Shown here: piece by piece, positions 42,831 through 53,336 of the stretch
How positions within the stretch are numbered: the stretch's first letter is position 1
Layout of the letters: each line of letters starts with the position of its first letter
Assembly: GCA_039105265.1 (NCBI GenBank)
Contig: JAPFFF010000004.1
Span: forward strand, 4,774,001-4,838,000
DNA from: Tritrichomonas musculus
Lineage: Eukaryota; Parabasalia; Tritrichomonadida; Tritrichomonadidae
Length of the DNA stretch: 64,000 bases
Direction of reading: 5' to 3'
Position numbers and translations under genes: made by a program
Notes under the pieces: generated by a model
What the model was told of the DNA's origin: nothing
Database searches by the model: none
The model's input: the letters and a program-made list of their open reading frames with translations, nothing else

Positions 42831-43739
42831 ATGAGTGCAATCATTGATCAAGCATCTTTATTTAATGGATGCAATTATGCTCCTATGATCCAAAATGAAA
42901 TATATAAAGATATTCTTTATACTCGCCTCTTTTTCCCAGATATTTATCCTTATCAGTATAGATATCCAGGTTATGCAACTGTTCTTCTCCAAGGAAGAGT
43001 TCAAATAAGGATACATGGCCAAGATTGTGCTTTACCTCTTAGTATGGCCATTCCACCAAGTTTTCCTAATGATCCCCCCATTACCCAAATTGCTGTTCAA
43101 AAAGGCTTTCCATTAAACACTTCAAAAAGTTTGAAATCAGATGGATTGATCGTATCTGAAGCATTTTTTCACTGGGTTCCTGGTAAATCAACTATTTGCC
43201 AATTTATTCGAGAAATTGTTAAACATTTTTCTTCAAAACCTCCATTCTCTTTAGAAAATGGAAAAAATCTTGTTCCTAATGCTTTACATACTAGTTCAGC
43301 GCAATCTGATAAAAAAGAAAAAAATCAAAATCCTTATAATTGTTCTGAAATTCAAGAGCAAGCAATTGTAGAAGTTGTATCACTTCTCGAAAGTATTAAT
43401 AACGATATTCAAAAGAATGAAATGCAGTATTGTGAAGATATGCTTACTGTAGATATGACGGAAACAATACTTACTATATTCAAAGGTTTGCAAAATTACA
43501 TTGAGCAAAATAAAAAGAAGTTAAGTGAGCTTGAGTCACAGCAGCTTCCTGATGTTCAAATTGATCCAACTCTTGAAAATACTGTTAAAATGAATTCTAA
43601 AAAATCTGTTTTTGAAAATTGTAAGAATGAACTTCAAAGATGGTATGAAGATGGAACAATATCTCTAGATGATTTTTTGCAAGCGATTCGAGATCTAAGT
43701 AGAGATCATTTTCAAAATGATATTCTATCTTTTTCATAA
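42831..43739 (+). CDS. TSG101: ESCRT-I subunit TSG101/VPS23
   Basis: ESCRT-I component that binds ubiquitinated cargo and PTAP-like motifs for multivesicular-body sorting. The first ~140 residues form the UEV (inactive E2) domain: YKDILYTRLFFPDIYPY, GYATVLLQGRV, PLSMAIPPSFPNDPPITQI, LKSDGLIVSEAFFHW and STICQFIREIVKHF. There is no catalytic Cys, as expected. A middle helical coiled-coil part follows, and the C-terminal steadiness box is at about 270-302 (ENCKNELQRWYEDGTISLDD, then FLQAIRDLSRDHF). I chose the ATG at 42831 (MSAIIDQ) over the in-frame ATG 60 bp upstream because the family starts just before the first UEV helix; the upstream part reads as low-complexity. Confidence 0.9.
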   Translation: MSAIIDQASLFNGCNYAPMIQNEIYKDILYTRLFFPDIYPYQYRYPGYATVLLQGRVQIRIHGQDCALPLSMAIPPSFPNDPPITQIAVQKGFPLNTSKSLKSDGLIVSEAFFHWVPGKSTICQFIREIVKHFSSKPPFSLENGKNLVPNALHTSSAQSDKKEKNQNPYNCSEIQEQAIVEVVSLLESINNDIQKNEMQYCEDMLTVDMTETILTIFKGLQNYIEQNKKKLSELESQQLPDVQIDPTLENTVKMNSKKSVFENCKNELQRWYEDGTISLDDFLQAIRDLSRDHFQNDILSFS

Positions 43740-44038
43740 TGTCTGCAGTTTTGTTAGAATTCCGTTTGTAAAAAATTTAAACTATAAATATGTATAAATA
43801 AATTATCATGAAAAATTATGCGAGGTTACCCTTTTTACAAAATATTATGGCGAAGTGACAAACTATAGAAAAAGTTACACCATTTTTTTCTGAGGAAAAT
43901 TCGTTATTCTGACTTTTTGAGTTAATTGAGAAGGCATACAAAAAGTTCTAAAATTTTCTTGTAAAGTTTTGAAAAAGTTCACTAAGATAAAACCATGAAA
44001 AAGCGCCATTTTTATAGAACTAAACCAATCAAAGAAAC

Positions 44039-44560
44039 CGAGATGACGACATTGCCGCCCATAGCATGATCACGATCAGTAATGCTTAGCAGCTAGCTGG
44101 TTGTAACTGCGGCGAGTCGTCATCCGGACAAAGATATCGCGATTTCATCCGGAAGATCTGGAATGACGACATTGCCGCCCATAGCAAGACCACGATCAGC
44201 AATGCTTAGCAGCTAGCTGGTTGTAACTGCGGCGAGTCGTCATCCGGACAAAGATATCGCGATTTCATCCGGAAGATCTGGAATGACGACATTGCCGCCC
44301 ATAGCAAGACCACGATCAGTAATGCTTAGCAGCTGGCTGGTTGTAACTGCGGCGAGTCGTCATCCGGACAAAGATATCGCGATTTCATCCGGAAGATCTG
44401 GAATGACGACATTGCCGCCCATAGCAAGACCACGATCAGCAATGCTTAGCAGCTAGCTGGTTGTAACTGCGGCGAGTCGTCATCCGGACAAAGATATCGC
44501 GATTTCATCCGGAAGATCTGGAATGACGACATTGCCGCCCATAGCAAGACCACGGTGGCA
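44039..44560 (+). repeat. Left outer arm: 120-bp tandem repeat, ~4.3 units
   Basis: Each unit runs from ATGACGACATTGCCGCCCAT to GGAAGATCTGGA. Units differ by single bases (for example GCTAGCTGG/GCTGGCTGG, AGCAAT/AGTAAT). GC content is close to 50%, far above the host DNA. Confidence 0.95.
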
Positions 44561-44751
44561 ATAAAAAGATGAAAATAAAACAAACAAAAAACAAACAAAA
44601 TTGATTATTTAATATTATTATTACGATTTTTTAATTTTTTTATTTTGATAAAGCTTATTTAAAATATTCTGAGTCTTCTCAGAAATTTGTTAAATTTTTT
44701 TTTTTATAAATATATATAACTTTTTGAAAGAATTATGGTCTTTTTATATTT

Positions 44752-44829
44752 ATGGAAGAAGACCAAAATCTTTATTATTCAGCGAAATATCTATCTCATA
44801 CGCAAAGACCTAATTCTTTAAAAGATAAA
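44752..44829 (+). repeat. Inverted copy of the first 26 transposase codons (left arm)
   Basis: Encodes MEEDQNLYY through SLKDK, identical to the start of the transposase at 47700, and then joins repeat-arm sequence starting GTTCTAAAATTTTC. The mirror copy is at 48389-48466. Confidence 0.9.
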
Positions 44830-44925
44830 GTTCTAAAATTTTCTTGTAAAGTTTTGAAAAAGTTCACTAAGATAAAACCATGAAAAAGCGCCATTTTTAT
44901 AGAACTAAACCAATCAAAGAAACCG

Positions 44926-45210
44926 AGATGACGACATTGCCGCCCATAGCATGATCACGATCAGTAATGCTTAGCAGCTAGCTGGTTGTAACTGCGGCGA
45001 GTCGTCATCCGGACAAAGATATTGCGATTTCATCCGGAAGATCTGGAATGACGACATTGCCGCCCATAGCAAGACCACGATCAGCAATGCTTAGCAGCTG
45101 GCTGGTTGTAACTGCGGCGAGTCGTCATCCGGACAAAGATATCGCGATTTCATCCGGAAGATCTGGAATTGACGATATTGCCGCCCATAGGACGACCACG
45201 GTGGCAATAA
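44926..45210 (+). repeat. Left inner arm: 120-bp tandem repeat, ~2.3 units
   Basis: Same unit as the outer arm. Its last partial unit ends with the CCACGGTGGCAATAAAAAG spacer found in all four arms. Confidence 0.9.
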
Positions 45211-45357
45211 AAAGATGAAAATAAAACAAACAAAAAACAAACAAAATTGATTATTTAATATTATTGTGATTTTTTATTTTTTATTTTTATTTTTTTTTTT
45301 TTTTTTTTTTTTTTGATAAAGCTTATTTAAAATATTCTGAGTCTTCTCAGAAATTTG

Positions 45358-47700
45358 TTAAGAGAAAAATCTGTTACCACCTGCAGCTAAATCTGCATTT
45401 TTCCAACTTGCTATTTTGAATTTAGATAAAAAATATATGACACCTGAATTATCGCATCTAGTTTCAAAAACATAGCGGACAAAATTAGAAAAACATATTT
45501 TTTCGATATCATGATATGATAATTGAGGATACATTCCTTTAATTTCAGCCTTCGTTTCATAGTATTTTTTCTTAATTAATTCGATGTCAGCATTACAGTC
45601 TTTTATCATTGAATCAAAATTGTCATCTTCGTCGTATAAATTTTCAAGTTTTAATTTTTCTTTCTTTTGACTTGTGTTACTTTCTTCTTTCTTTTTTCTG
45701 AAAACCAATTTTTCATCAAGTGCTCGAAAATCAAAATGATTTCCAGAATATTTGGCATCATTTGGATTAATATTTGGGAATTTTGGTAAAACATATGTAA
45801 AACAATTAAGAAACTCATTAATAAAAGAGCCTAATATATTCAATGATTCCTTATCAAACTTTCTATTCTTTTCAACTTCGTATATTGATATTATTCTATC
45901 TATATTTTTTCTATTTGATTTAAAAAGATTTTTTTCAAATTTATAATTGGGGAACTTTTTGAGAGATTGAACAAATAAATATTGAATATCAATTTCATTG
46001 CTATTTTTAACAATATTAAATATTTCTGATTTGCAAAAATTATTTAATATTGTATGTATGCAAGGAAGTTTCACTCCATAAATTGATTCAACAAAATCAT
46101 CTTCACCACAATCACAATTTTCTTTTGAACATTTTAAATAATTATCTGGTCTCTTGCTAAGAATTTGTATAACTTTTTGAATCATTTTTTGATGTTTGTT
46201 TTGAAAAGAATTTCCACAAATATCTGAGTAATTATTTATATAATTTAATAAATAATTTACAATTGTTGTGAAACCAGTTTTAAATGAATGAGTTCCGGAA
46301 TCTGGCAATTTTTGATTGATATTTCCGTGGAAACCTTCCGAATGATTTGAACAACGAGCTACATGGTGGTCAGAACGAATCCATATTGCCCAATTAGCAA
46401 TATAATAATCACTTTTTTTAATTTCTTCTTTATTTGGCATTCTTTCCACTTCATCTATATCTTTTAACATAATTTCAAAATCTTTTAATTTTTGTTTTTT
46501 TTCATTATCTTGATCGGTATCGTCAAATAAAGGTGAATTTGGATCTTTTTTATATTCGTCCATTTCAACTAAAATAAATTCTTTTTCTTGTTTATATATT
46601 AAATATGTTTTGCATCTCAATAACCTTGCAACCCATATGCCTAATGATGATTTAGGTCCAAATATTTGTATAATATGACGATGACAAAAATATTGAATAT
46701 TTGAATGTAATTTACAGAACTTTTTGATAGGAGAACCTAAATCTGATAAAACAACTTTATTTTCAAAAACATTTTTATTTAAACAAAACTTATTTAATCC
46801 ATCAAATAATAAATTATATAAAAAACGGTTCTCTTTAGGGCCAATTGATAATGCGAAAGGAAAACTTGAATTGAAATAAATTGAATGGTATATACAAAAT
46901 TTGTAAGGCTTAAGCGCATAAAAAGAAGCATCAATTTGCAAATAATGCATATAATTTATAACTTCTAAAGCCCAAGGCATAATCCATATTATATTTTTAA
47001 TAAAAGCAAAATCATTATTAAATTTAAATGCAAATCCATCGTCCTGAACTTTTTGAGTACTTATCTCAATATAAACAAAACCAGGTAAATGCAATAAAAT
47101 TTTATAAAAATCATCATAACCTTGAAAACTAACGGCTCTTCTACGCAAGGTTCTTTTATCTAAAAAGTTTTGAAAAGCAAATTTTATAAATATTGGAAAA
47201 TTAGAATTTTTTCGAGCTACGTAATTACAAAAAGTATAAAGCATTGTATTTTTATGTTTACATTGTTTATTCCAAAAATCTTGAGTCAAAAAAGGACACT
47301 CTTTATTTTTCAAAGTATATGGCGACGTCATGATACATTCTTCAAAATCAATAGTAACAACTTTCATAGTTTGGTTTTCAAGGAGTTGATCTCTAGCGAG
47401 AACTTTAATGGTTTCCAAATCGTTTTTGACAGTTATGCTAAATATTTGAATTTCAGTATTTATCTTTGATTTATTACAGCAACTAAACGAAAAAATGTCA
47501 TTATAAACTCTTTTGTTGTTGCATATAAATTCTTTGGTTAAGCTATCGAGGAAAAGGATTAGCGAAATGATATTGAAATTCTGAGAATGCAAAGGAACAA
47601 TTTCAATGAATGTTCTTAATCCTTTATCTTTTAAAGAATTAGGTCTTTGCGTATGAGATAGATATTTCGCTGAATAATAAAGATTTTGGTCTTCTTCCAT
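45358..47700 (-). CDS. MULE transposase, 780 residues
   Basis: DDE transposase of the Mutator superfamily, responsible for excising and inserting the surrounding element. Likely catalytic residues are Asp257 (LQIDASFYALKP), Asp320 (VVLSDLGSPIKKF, followed by the family's C-x-H-type CHRHII near 339-344) and Glu455 (HSEGFHGNIN). A Cys/His cluster downstream (CDCGEDDF, then LPCIHTIL, about 540-565) is SWIM-zinc-finger-like, as in many MULEs. The N-terminal ~130 residues carry scattered Cys that may form the DNA-binding part. The frame is intact from ATG to stop with no breaks. AT-rich codon use is like that of the host genes. Confidence 0.85.
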   Translation of the reverse strand: MEEDQNLYYSAKYLSHTQRPNSLKDKGLRTFIEIVPLHSQNFNIISLILFLDSLTKEFICNNKRVYNDIFSFSCCNKSKINTEIQIFSITVKNDLETIKVLARDQLLENQTMKVVTIDFEECIMTSPYTLKNKECPFLTQDFWNKQCKHKNTMLYTFCNYVARKNSNFPIFIKFAFQNFLDKRTLRRRAVSFQGYDDFYKILLHLPGFVYIEISTQKVQDDGFAFKFNNDFAFIKNIIWIMPWALEVINYMHYLQIDASFYALKPYKFCIYHSIYFNSSFPFALSIGPKENRFLYNLLFDGLNKFCLNKNVFENKVVLSDLGSPIKKFCKLHSNIQYFCHRHIIQIFGPKSSLGIWVARLLRCKTYLIYKQEKEFILVEMDEYKKDPNSPLFDDTDQDNEKKQKLKDFEIMLKDIDEVERMPNKEEIKKSDYYIANWAIWIRSDHHVARCSNHSEGFHGNINQKLPDSGTHSFKTGFTTIVNYLLNYINNYSDICGNSFQNKHQKMIQKVIQILSKRPDNYLKCSKENCDCGEDDFVESIYGVKLPCIHTILNNFCKSEIFNIVKNSNEIDIQYLFVQSLKKFPNYKFEKNLFKSNRKNIDRIISIYEVEKNRKFDKESLNILGSFINEFLNCFTYVLPKFPNINPNDAKYSGNHFDFRALDEKLVFRKKKEESNTSQKKEKLKLENLYDEDDNFDSMIKDCNADIELIKKKYYETKAEIKGMYPQLSYHDIEKICFSNFVRYVFETRCDNSGVIYFLSKFKIASWKNADLAAGGNRFFS

Positions 47701-47899
47701 AAATATAAAAAGACCATAATTCTTTCAAAAAGTTATATATATTTATAAAAAAAAAAATTTAACAAATTTCTGAGAAGACTCAGAATATTTTAAATAAGCT
47801 TTATCAAAATAAAAAAATTAAAAAATCGTAATAATAATATTAAATAATCAATTTTGTTTGTTTTTTGTTTGTTTTATTTTCATCTTTTTATTGCCACCG

Positions 47900-48290
47900 T
47901 GGTCGTCCTATGGGCGGCAATGTCGTCAATTCCAGATCTTCCGGATGAAATCGCGATATCTTTGTCCGGATGACGACTCGCCGCAGTTACAACCAGCCAG
48001 CTGCTAAGCATTGCTGATCGTGGTCTTGCTATGGGCGGCAATGTCGTCATTCCAGATCTTCCGGATGAAATCGCGATATCTTTGTCCGGATGACGACTCG
48101 CCGCAGTTACAACCAGCTAGCTGCTAAGCATTGCTGATCGTGGTCTTGCTATGGGCGGCAATGTCGTCATTCCAGATCTTCCGGATGAAATCGTGATATC
48201 TTTGTCCGGATGACGACTCGCCGCAGTTACAACCAGCTAGCTGCTAAGCATTACTGATCGTGATCATGCTATGGGCGGCAATGTCGTCAT
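47900..48290 (-). repeat. Right inner arm: 120-bp tandem repeat, ~3 units
   Basis: Inverted relative to the left arms, with the same unit and spacer. It lies just upstream of the transposase start, so its edge or the spacer probably supplies the promoter. Confidence 0.9.
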
Positions 48291-48388
48291 CTCGGTTTCT
48301 TTGATTGGTTTAGTTCTATAAAAATGGCGCTTTTTCATGGTTTTATCTTAGTGAACTTTTTCAAAACTTTACAAGAAAATTTTAGAAC

Positions 48389-48466
48389 TTTATCTTTTAA
48401 AGAATTAGGTCTTTGCGTATGAGATAGATATTTCGCTGAATAATAAAGATTTTGGTCTTCTTCCAT
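48389..48466 (-). repeat. Copy of the first 26 transposase codons (right arm)
   Basis: Mirror of 44752-44829, with the identical junction to arm sequence after the KDK codons. Confidence 0.9.
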
Positions 48467-48663
48467 AAATATAAAAAGACCATAATTCTTTCAAAAAGTT
48501 ATATATATTTATAAAAAAAAAAATTTAACAAATTTCTGAGAAGACTCAGAATATTTTAAATAAGCTTTATCAAAATAAAAAAATTAAAAAATCGTAATAA
48601 TAATATTAAATAATCAATTTTGTTTGTTTTTTGTTTGTTTTATTTTCATCTTTTTATTGCCAC

Positions 48664-49415
48664 CGTGGTCGTCCTATGGGCGGCAATGTCGTCAATTCCA
48701 GATCTTCCGGATGAAATCGCGATATCTTTGTCCGGATGACGACTCGCCGCAGTTACAACCAGCCAGCTGCTAAGCATTACTGATCGTGGTCTTGCTATGG
48801 GCGGCAATGTCGTCATTCCAGATCTTCCGGATGAAATCGCGATATCTTTGTCCGGATGACGACTCGCCGCAGTTACAACCAGCTAGCTGCTAAGCATTGC
48901 TGATCGTGGTCTTGCTATGGGCGGCAATGTCGTCATTCCAGATCTTCCGGATGAAATCGCGATATCTTTGTCCGGATGACGACTCGCCGCAGTTACAACC
49001 AGCCAGCTGCTAAGCATTACTGATCGTGGTCTTGCTATGGGCGGCAATGTCGTCATTCCAGATCTTCCGGATGAAATCGCGATATCTTTGTCCGGATGAC
49101 GACTCGCCGCAGTTACAACCAGCCAGCTGCTAAGCATTACTGATCGTGGTCTTGCTATGGGCGGCAATGTCGTCATTCCAGATCTTCCGGATGAAATCGC
49201 GATATCTTTGTCCGGATGACGACTCGCCGCAGTTACAACCAGCTAGCTGCTAAGCATTGCTGATCGTGGTCTTGCTATGGGCGGCAATGTCGTCATTCCA
49301 GATCTTCCGGATGAAATCGTGATATCTTTGTCCGGATGACGACTCGCCGCAGTTACAACCAGCTAGCTGCTAAGCATTACTGATCGTGATCATGCTATGG
49401 GCGGCAATGTCGTCA
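48664..49415 (-). repeat. Right outer arm: 120-bp tandem repeat, ~6.3 units
   Basis: Same unit as the other arms, with more copies than the left outer arm. The ORF at 48883-49176 on the minus strand is open only because 120 is a multiple of three; it is not a gene. Confidence 0.95.
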
Positions 49416-49610
49416 TCTCGGTTTCTTTGATTGGTTTAGTTCTATAAAAATGGCGCTTTTTCATGGTTTTATCTTAGTGAACTTTTTCAAAACTTTACAA
49501 GAAAATTTTAGAACTTTTTGTATGCCTTCTCAATTAACTCAAAAAGTCAGAATAACGAATTTTCCTCAGAAAAAAATGGTGTAACTTTTTCTATAGTTTG
49601 TCATTCCGCC

Positions 49611-50233
49611 TATTCTTTTTATGCTATCATGCTCTTTTAAAATGAGATGAGTATGATTCTCATATATTTAAAATATATTTGAAGGAGATTTAGATATAAA
49701 AAAAGGAAAGTAAAATAAGGCATTTTCTCTTTATGAAATATAAATCTTGATTCGTTGTAGATAAAATATAATAAATAAATAAAAATCAAATCAAAAAAAT
49801 TAAAGGAAAAATTTTGAAATCTATTTTGAGAATTTCTTATTGAGAAAGTCGTCTAGCCTATTTGTTACAAGAATAATACAAATTATAAAATAGATTAATC
49901 ACGATTATGACTATTTGTTACAAGAATAATACAAATTAGCATCTAAAATTACAATTGCCTTAAAATTACTGTTTTTTTTTTAATATCATAAGATTAATGT
50001 AAAATAGTATCAAGCTTCTTATTAGATTATGAATCGTATTTAAAAATAAGTATTTTCAATAAAATAAATAAGTTATCGTGAAATATTCCATAATTACATA
50101 AAGGATATCAAGAAATTTTATGAATAAAGAATTCATAAATGATGTTTTTTATTCAAAAAGTCAAAACTTTTATATAGAATTTGATAAACGATAGGATATT
50201 CTTATTGATTTATTTTCTATTTAATAAACAAAA
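49611..50233. other. AT-rich intergenic DNA right of the MULE
   Basis: No gene. One short direct repeat (TATTTGTTACAAGAATAATA at about 49859 and 49913). Confidence 0.4.
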
Positions 50234-51439
50234 ATGAGATCCTGGTCCCTTGATGATCACCCTATACTCGTAAATTTCCGTAAAATGATGAACATAATTC
50301 CACACAATGATGGGAAATTCTACCATCTTTTTCTACCACCACCATATGCTTTAACACAAAAAATGGCTCAACAACCGCTTTCTTTTGTTTTCTTTACAAC
50401 ACCACAAGAGCCAACAATATATCATTTATATGGTAAACCGAATGTAATTGTTGAGCGAAGGGGAGAAAGTATTATACTTACCAAAGGATTTAAGAACAAG
50501 GCCAATATTCGCGTTTTTATGGAAATGCCGTGCACTTCTGCTGATGGTCTCTCATTTACGATGTATGAACTTTATACAGATATTTATAATCCAAAAGATG
50601 CTCCTCCTTTCTGTAAAAGAATTCTCGAAGTTTATCAGGATCCTGATGCAAGTTATACTTTTCTTGATAAAGAAATTAAAAATTATAAAGAACTCAAGAC
50701 ATTGCTAGAAGGTGCAAGTAATTATATTTTTGTCACTCATCTTGATGAAAGTAACTATCAAGATTTTATTTCGAGGCTTCATGTAACAATCAATAAAATA
50801 TGTGAATCTGTTTTCAAACTCCCAATGTGTCGTGAATTGCCTGTTTTTGTTCGTACAAAGTTGAATTATCTTGTATTTAATGCAATAACAACGAAATGTC
50901 ATTTTCAATTGCTTAAAGCATATCATGCAGCATATAAAAATCAAGATTTAATTGCTCAAAAAAATATTCGACGATATGAGTTAACAAAAACTACTGACAT
51001 TGATGCTGCAGTAAACATTCTTAAAAATATCATGAATCTTCCAACACCGGGTGATTGTGTTTATTTGCTCTCGCATTTCTTTGATGCTGTTGTTAAATCA
51101 TTTAAAGGCAAAGAAGTAGCAGCAGATGACATTTTACCTGCAATTTGCCAAGCAATGACTCATGATCCAGGATTTGGTAGCCATTGTGTATCATTTTTAA
51201 CTTATTTGGCTGATGTTTGGCCACAAACTGGTTTAGATGAAAAAGCATCATATGTTTTAGTGACTTGTTCAATTGCAGCTGCACATCTTGGAACACCAAT
51301 GGATGATATCCCAGAAACCAAACCTGAACCTCAACCTGTTCAAGATTCTCAGCCAAAGAACAGACCTCTAAATAAAGATGAAGAGCAAGTTACTGATAGC
51401 ACAATCGACATGCTTAATGATTTGTTAGATATTTTATAA
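50234..51439 (+). CDS. VPS9-domain Rab GEF
   Basis: Guanine-nucleotide exchange factor for Rab5-type GTPases in the endosomal pathway. The 401-residue protein has a C-terminal VPS9 domain (about 215-355): a helical bundle followed by the signature AADDILPAICQAMTHDPGFG, then HCVSFLTYLADVW and the KASYVLVTCSIAAAHL helix, matching the family's aDdlLP...Y.l..l.aA pattern. The N-terminal 200 residues are not recognised. A Pro/Glu-rich linker and a final short acidic helix (DMLNDLLDIL) form the tail. The partner Rab cannot be told from sequence. Confidence 0.78.
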   Translation: MRSWSLDDHPILVNFRKMMNIIPHNDGKFYHLFLPPPYALTQKMAQQPLSFVFFTTPQEPTIYHLYGKPNVIVERRGESIILTKGFKNKANIRVFMEMPCTSADGLSFTMYELYTDIYNPKDAPPFCKRILEVYQDPDASYTFLDKEIKNYKELKTLLEGASNYIFVTHLDESNYQDFISRLHVTINKICESVFKLPMCRELPVFVRTKLNYLVFNAITTKCHFQLLKAYHAAYKNQDLIAQKNIRRYELTKTTDIDAAVNILKNIMNLPTPGDCVYLLSHFFDAVVKSFKGKEVAADDILPAICQAMTHDPGFGSHCVSFLTYLADVWPQTGLDEKASYVLVTCSIAAAHLGTPMDDIPETKPEPQPVQDSQPKNRPLNKDEEQVTDSTIDMLNDLLDIL

Positions 51440-51683
51440 AAATTTATGAAATTAGCATTCCCCCAATCCGAGTTCCTTTGATAATTTTTAAAAATGCTAA
51501 GAGGCGTTTCAATGATTTAAAATAGCCAAATTAATAAATATTTTTAAAAATCGATTATCTAAGCTTTCTTTGTTTCTCTTTTAAAATGAAATTAAAATGC
51601 CCCAGTAATAATATAAGCAGGAAACATATGAAAAATATAAATTTTATATAGAGAAAAAAATACAGAGTATGAATCTACAAAAT

Positions 51684-53060
51684 TTATTTAGAAGAGAACC
51701 TCTTTTTGATATTGGAAGGACCAGCGATTACAATGAAAATAACGATGGCATAAACAAATGCAGCAACAAAAAGAATAATATTTGTTGTGATTGGTGTTGG
51801 ATTATATAAAATAAGTTGAGCTTGGGCTGCTGAAAATAATGATGTGCATTTTGTCGATGTCCATTCATCGATTGATGTTGAAACAAATTTAGACATCCAT
51901 TGTGATAAGATATGTGCAACAGATGGATCTCTGAATTGTGAAACGCGTCCAAAGTTTGAAAGAATGTTTGTTAAATATGATGCATCAGCATCATTTCTGT
52001 CAACCATCACTGCTGTGTTATCTGCATCATACATCATTCGGAGAAGGGCTTCTGAAACTGCCCAAGCAACAGCATTAGCACGTTCTACATTAGGCTTAAA
52101 GTCTGTGATCCTTGACAACTCGTCATCATCTTCGTTTAATATTGCAACTGATGGTATTTTATGTTTAGCAAAAACAGATTGAGTTCTCTTTTCTTCACTG
52201 ATACCGAAACTGAATTCGACGTTGGCTGTTTTCAATGCGTCAATTAAGCATTCCATGAATTTCGCGAAAGCAGAGCCACGTTTCAATTTCATTGAGAAAA
52301 GGCCTTTTATACCTTCGGGTGATGATATTGATTCTAGTGAAATAGCAAATTTAATTTTGGATCCATGATGTAGAGTAAGCGTATGCATAGCCTTTTCGAG
52401 ACCTTCGAAATTGCAAAAATGGCCATCTGTAAGAGCAAAAACAAAAACCCAATTATTCGTAAGAGGGAACTTAGAAACTAAATGCATGGTTTCAAGAAAA
52501 GCTGCAAGTGCGAGTCCATTATTGTTCACTCCAACTTTAGCTGTTGGTACAGTAGAAAATGAATCAAGAGGGGCTGTAATAACTGCAATTTTTTCGTGAT
52601 CAAAAGTAGAGCTGGAATTAACTGTTCCAATGACATTTTGGAGTTTGGTTTTTTTAATCGGATTATTGGATAAGAAGCCTGAAGTTTTTACATGGGTGAA
52701 TGAATTTGGAACTGTTTTTGTATTGTATGCAAAATATATTGGATTCTTTTGAGGACCAGAAAGAAGAAAATCTTCGATTTGAGTTGTATTAACGGGTTTA
52801 TCACCAACCAAAAAAATTATTGGTGAAGATGCGTTCAAATGTTCTGATAATGTTTCGAAATTAGCTGTTTCGAGTGGGACAAAAATTGCATTATTTGAAT
52901 TTGGTTTTGAATTGAAATTTCCTATTGGATGTTCAATTGATACTCTAGTTGAACCAACAACTGTTGAATTTGTAGAATTCAAATGATATTGAATAAATCT
53001 GTCAGCATGGATAGTTGAGTAAGAAAGTGCAAAAGAGAATAGATAAAAGCAGAAACACAT
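51684..53060 (-). CDS. NCLN: Nicalin-like ER membrane protein
   Basis: Nicalin works with TMEM147 and NOMO in the ER complex that assists multipass-protein insertion. The 458-residue protein has a signal peptide (1-19), a lumenal aminopeptidase-like (M28/nicastrin-related) domain and one transmembrane helix near the C-terminus (about 428-450) followed by a basic tail. Landmarks: KIAVITAPLDSFSTVPTA (about 153-170), the VGVNNNGLALAAFLE strand-helix, and VFVFALTDGHFCNFEGLEKA, corresponding to human VAHYDAFGVAPWL, DSNGSGVSVLLEL and LLFFASGGGKFNYQGTKRWL as I recall them. The metal-binding residues of true peptidases are missing, as in nicalin. Nicastrin is the next alternative but is larger. Confidence 0.82.
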   Translation of the reverse strand: MCFCFYLFSFALSYSTIHADRFIQYHLNSTNSTVVGSTRVSIEHPIGNFNSKPNSNNAIFVPLETANFETLSEHLNASSPIIFLVGDKPVNTTQIEDFLLSGPQKNPIYFAYNTKTVPNSFTHVKTSGFLSNNPIKKTKLQNVIGTVNSSSTFDHEKIAVITAPLDSFSTVPTAKVGVNNNGLALAAFLETMHLVSKFPLTNNWVFVFALTDGHFCNFEGLEKAMHTLTLHHGSKIKFAISLESISSPEGIKGLFSMKLKRGSAFAKFMECLIDALKTANVEFSFGISEEKRTQSVFAKHKIPSVAILNEDDDELSRITDFKPNVERANAVAWAVSEALLRMMYDADNTAVMVDRNDADASYLTNILSNFGRVSQFRDPSVAHILSQWMSKFVSTSIDEWTSTKCTSLFSAAQAQLILYNPTPITTNIILFVAAFVYAIVIFIVIAGPSNIKKRFSSK

Positions 53061-53336
53061 TTAGGGTAACCAAACAGACTAAGCCAAATAGTATAGAAAT
53101 GGATTTTGATCGTATTTATTAAAAAAGAGGTGAAATTTTAAATTAAAAAAAAACATCAAAAATTAAACTTTTTCAATATGATCAATCAATTTTTAAATTA
53201 TTTTTATCTCCATTTTATAAATGAGAATGTGTATTATTTTTCAATTTCTATTGTCTATTTTGTTTAATAAAATAATATCTTCATTATCACATTAAAAAGA
53301 CACACAGGAAAATTGAAATTTTTATTTTTTAAAAGA

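Larger units (their letters stand above)
43849..49610 (-). mobile_element. Mutator-like (MULE) transposon with repeat-built arms, 5.8 kb
   Basis: Outer ends match in inverted orientation: GGCGAAGTGACAAACTATAG on the left and GGCGGAATGACAAACTATAG on the right (inverse of 49591-49610), continuing for about 95 bp. Inside lie arms built from an exact-period 120-bp tandem repeat, then AT-rich spacer, then transposase on the minus strand. Each arm also carries a copy of the first 26 transposase codons, followed by a second repeat block lacking the outer ~96 bp. No clear 9-bp target duplication is visible. The open transposase suggests a recently active copy. Confidence 0.85.

Noticed and set aside
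48883-49176. 97-codon minus-strand ORF in the MULE arm
   Set aside because: It reads through the 120-bp tandem repeat, whose length is a multiple of three. No such ORF is kept in the other arms.
53313-53336. Start of the BTB gene at 53313
   Set aside because: The codon there is TTG; the first ATG is at 53337, just before the BTB domain.
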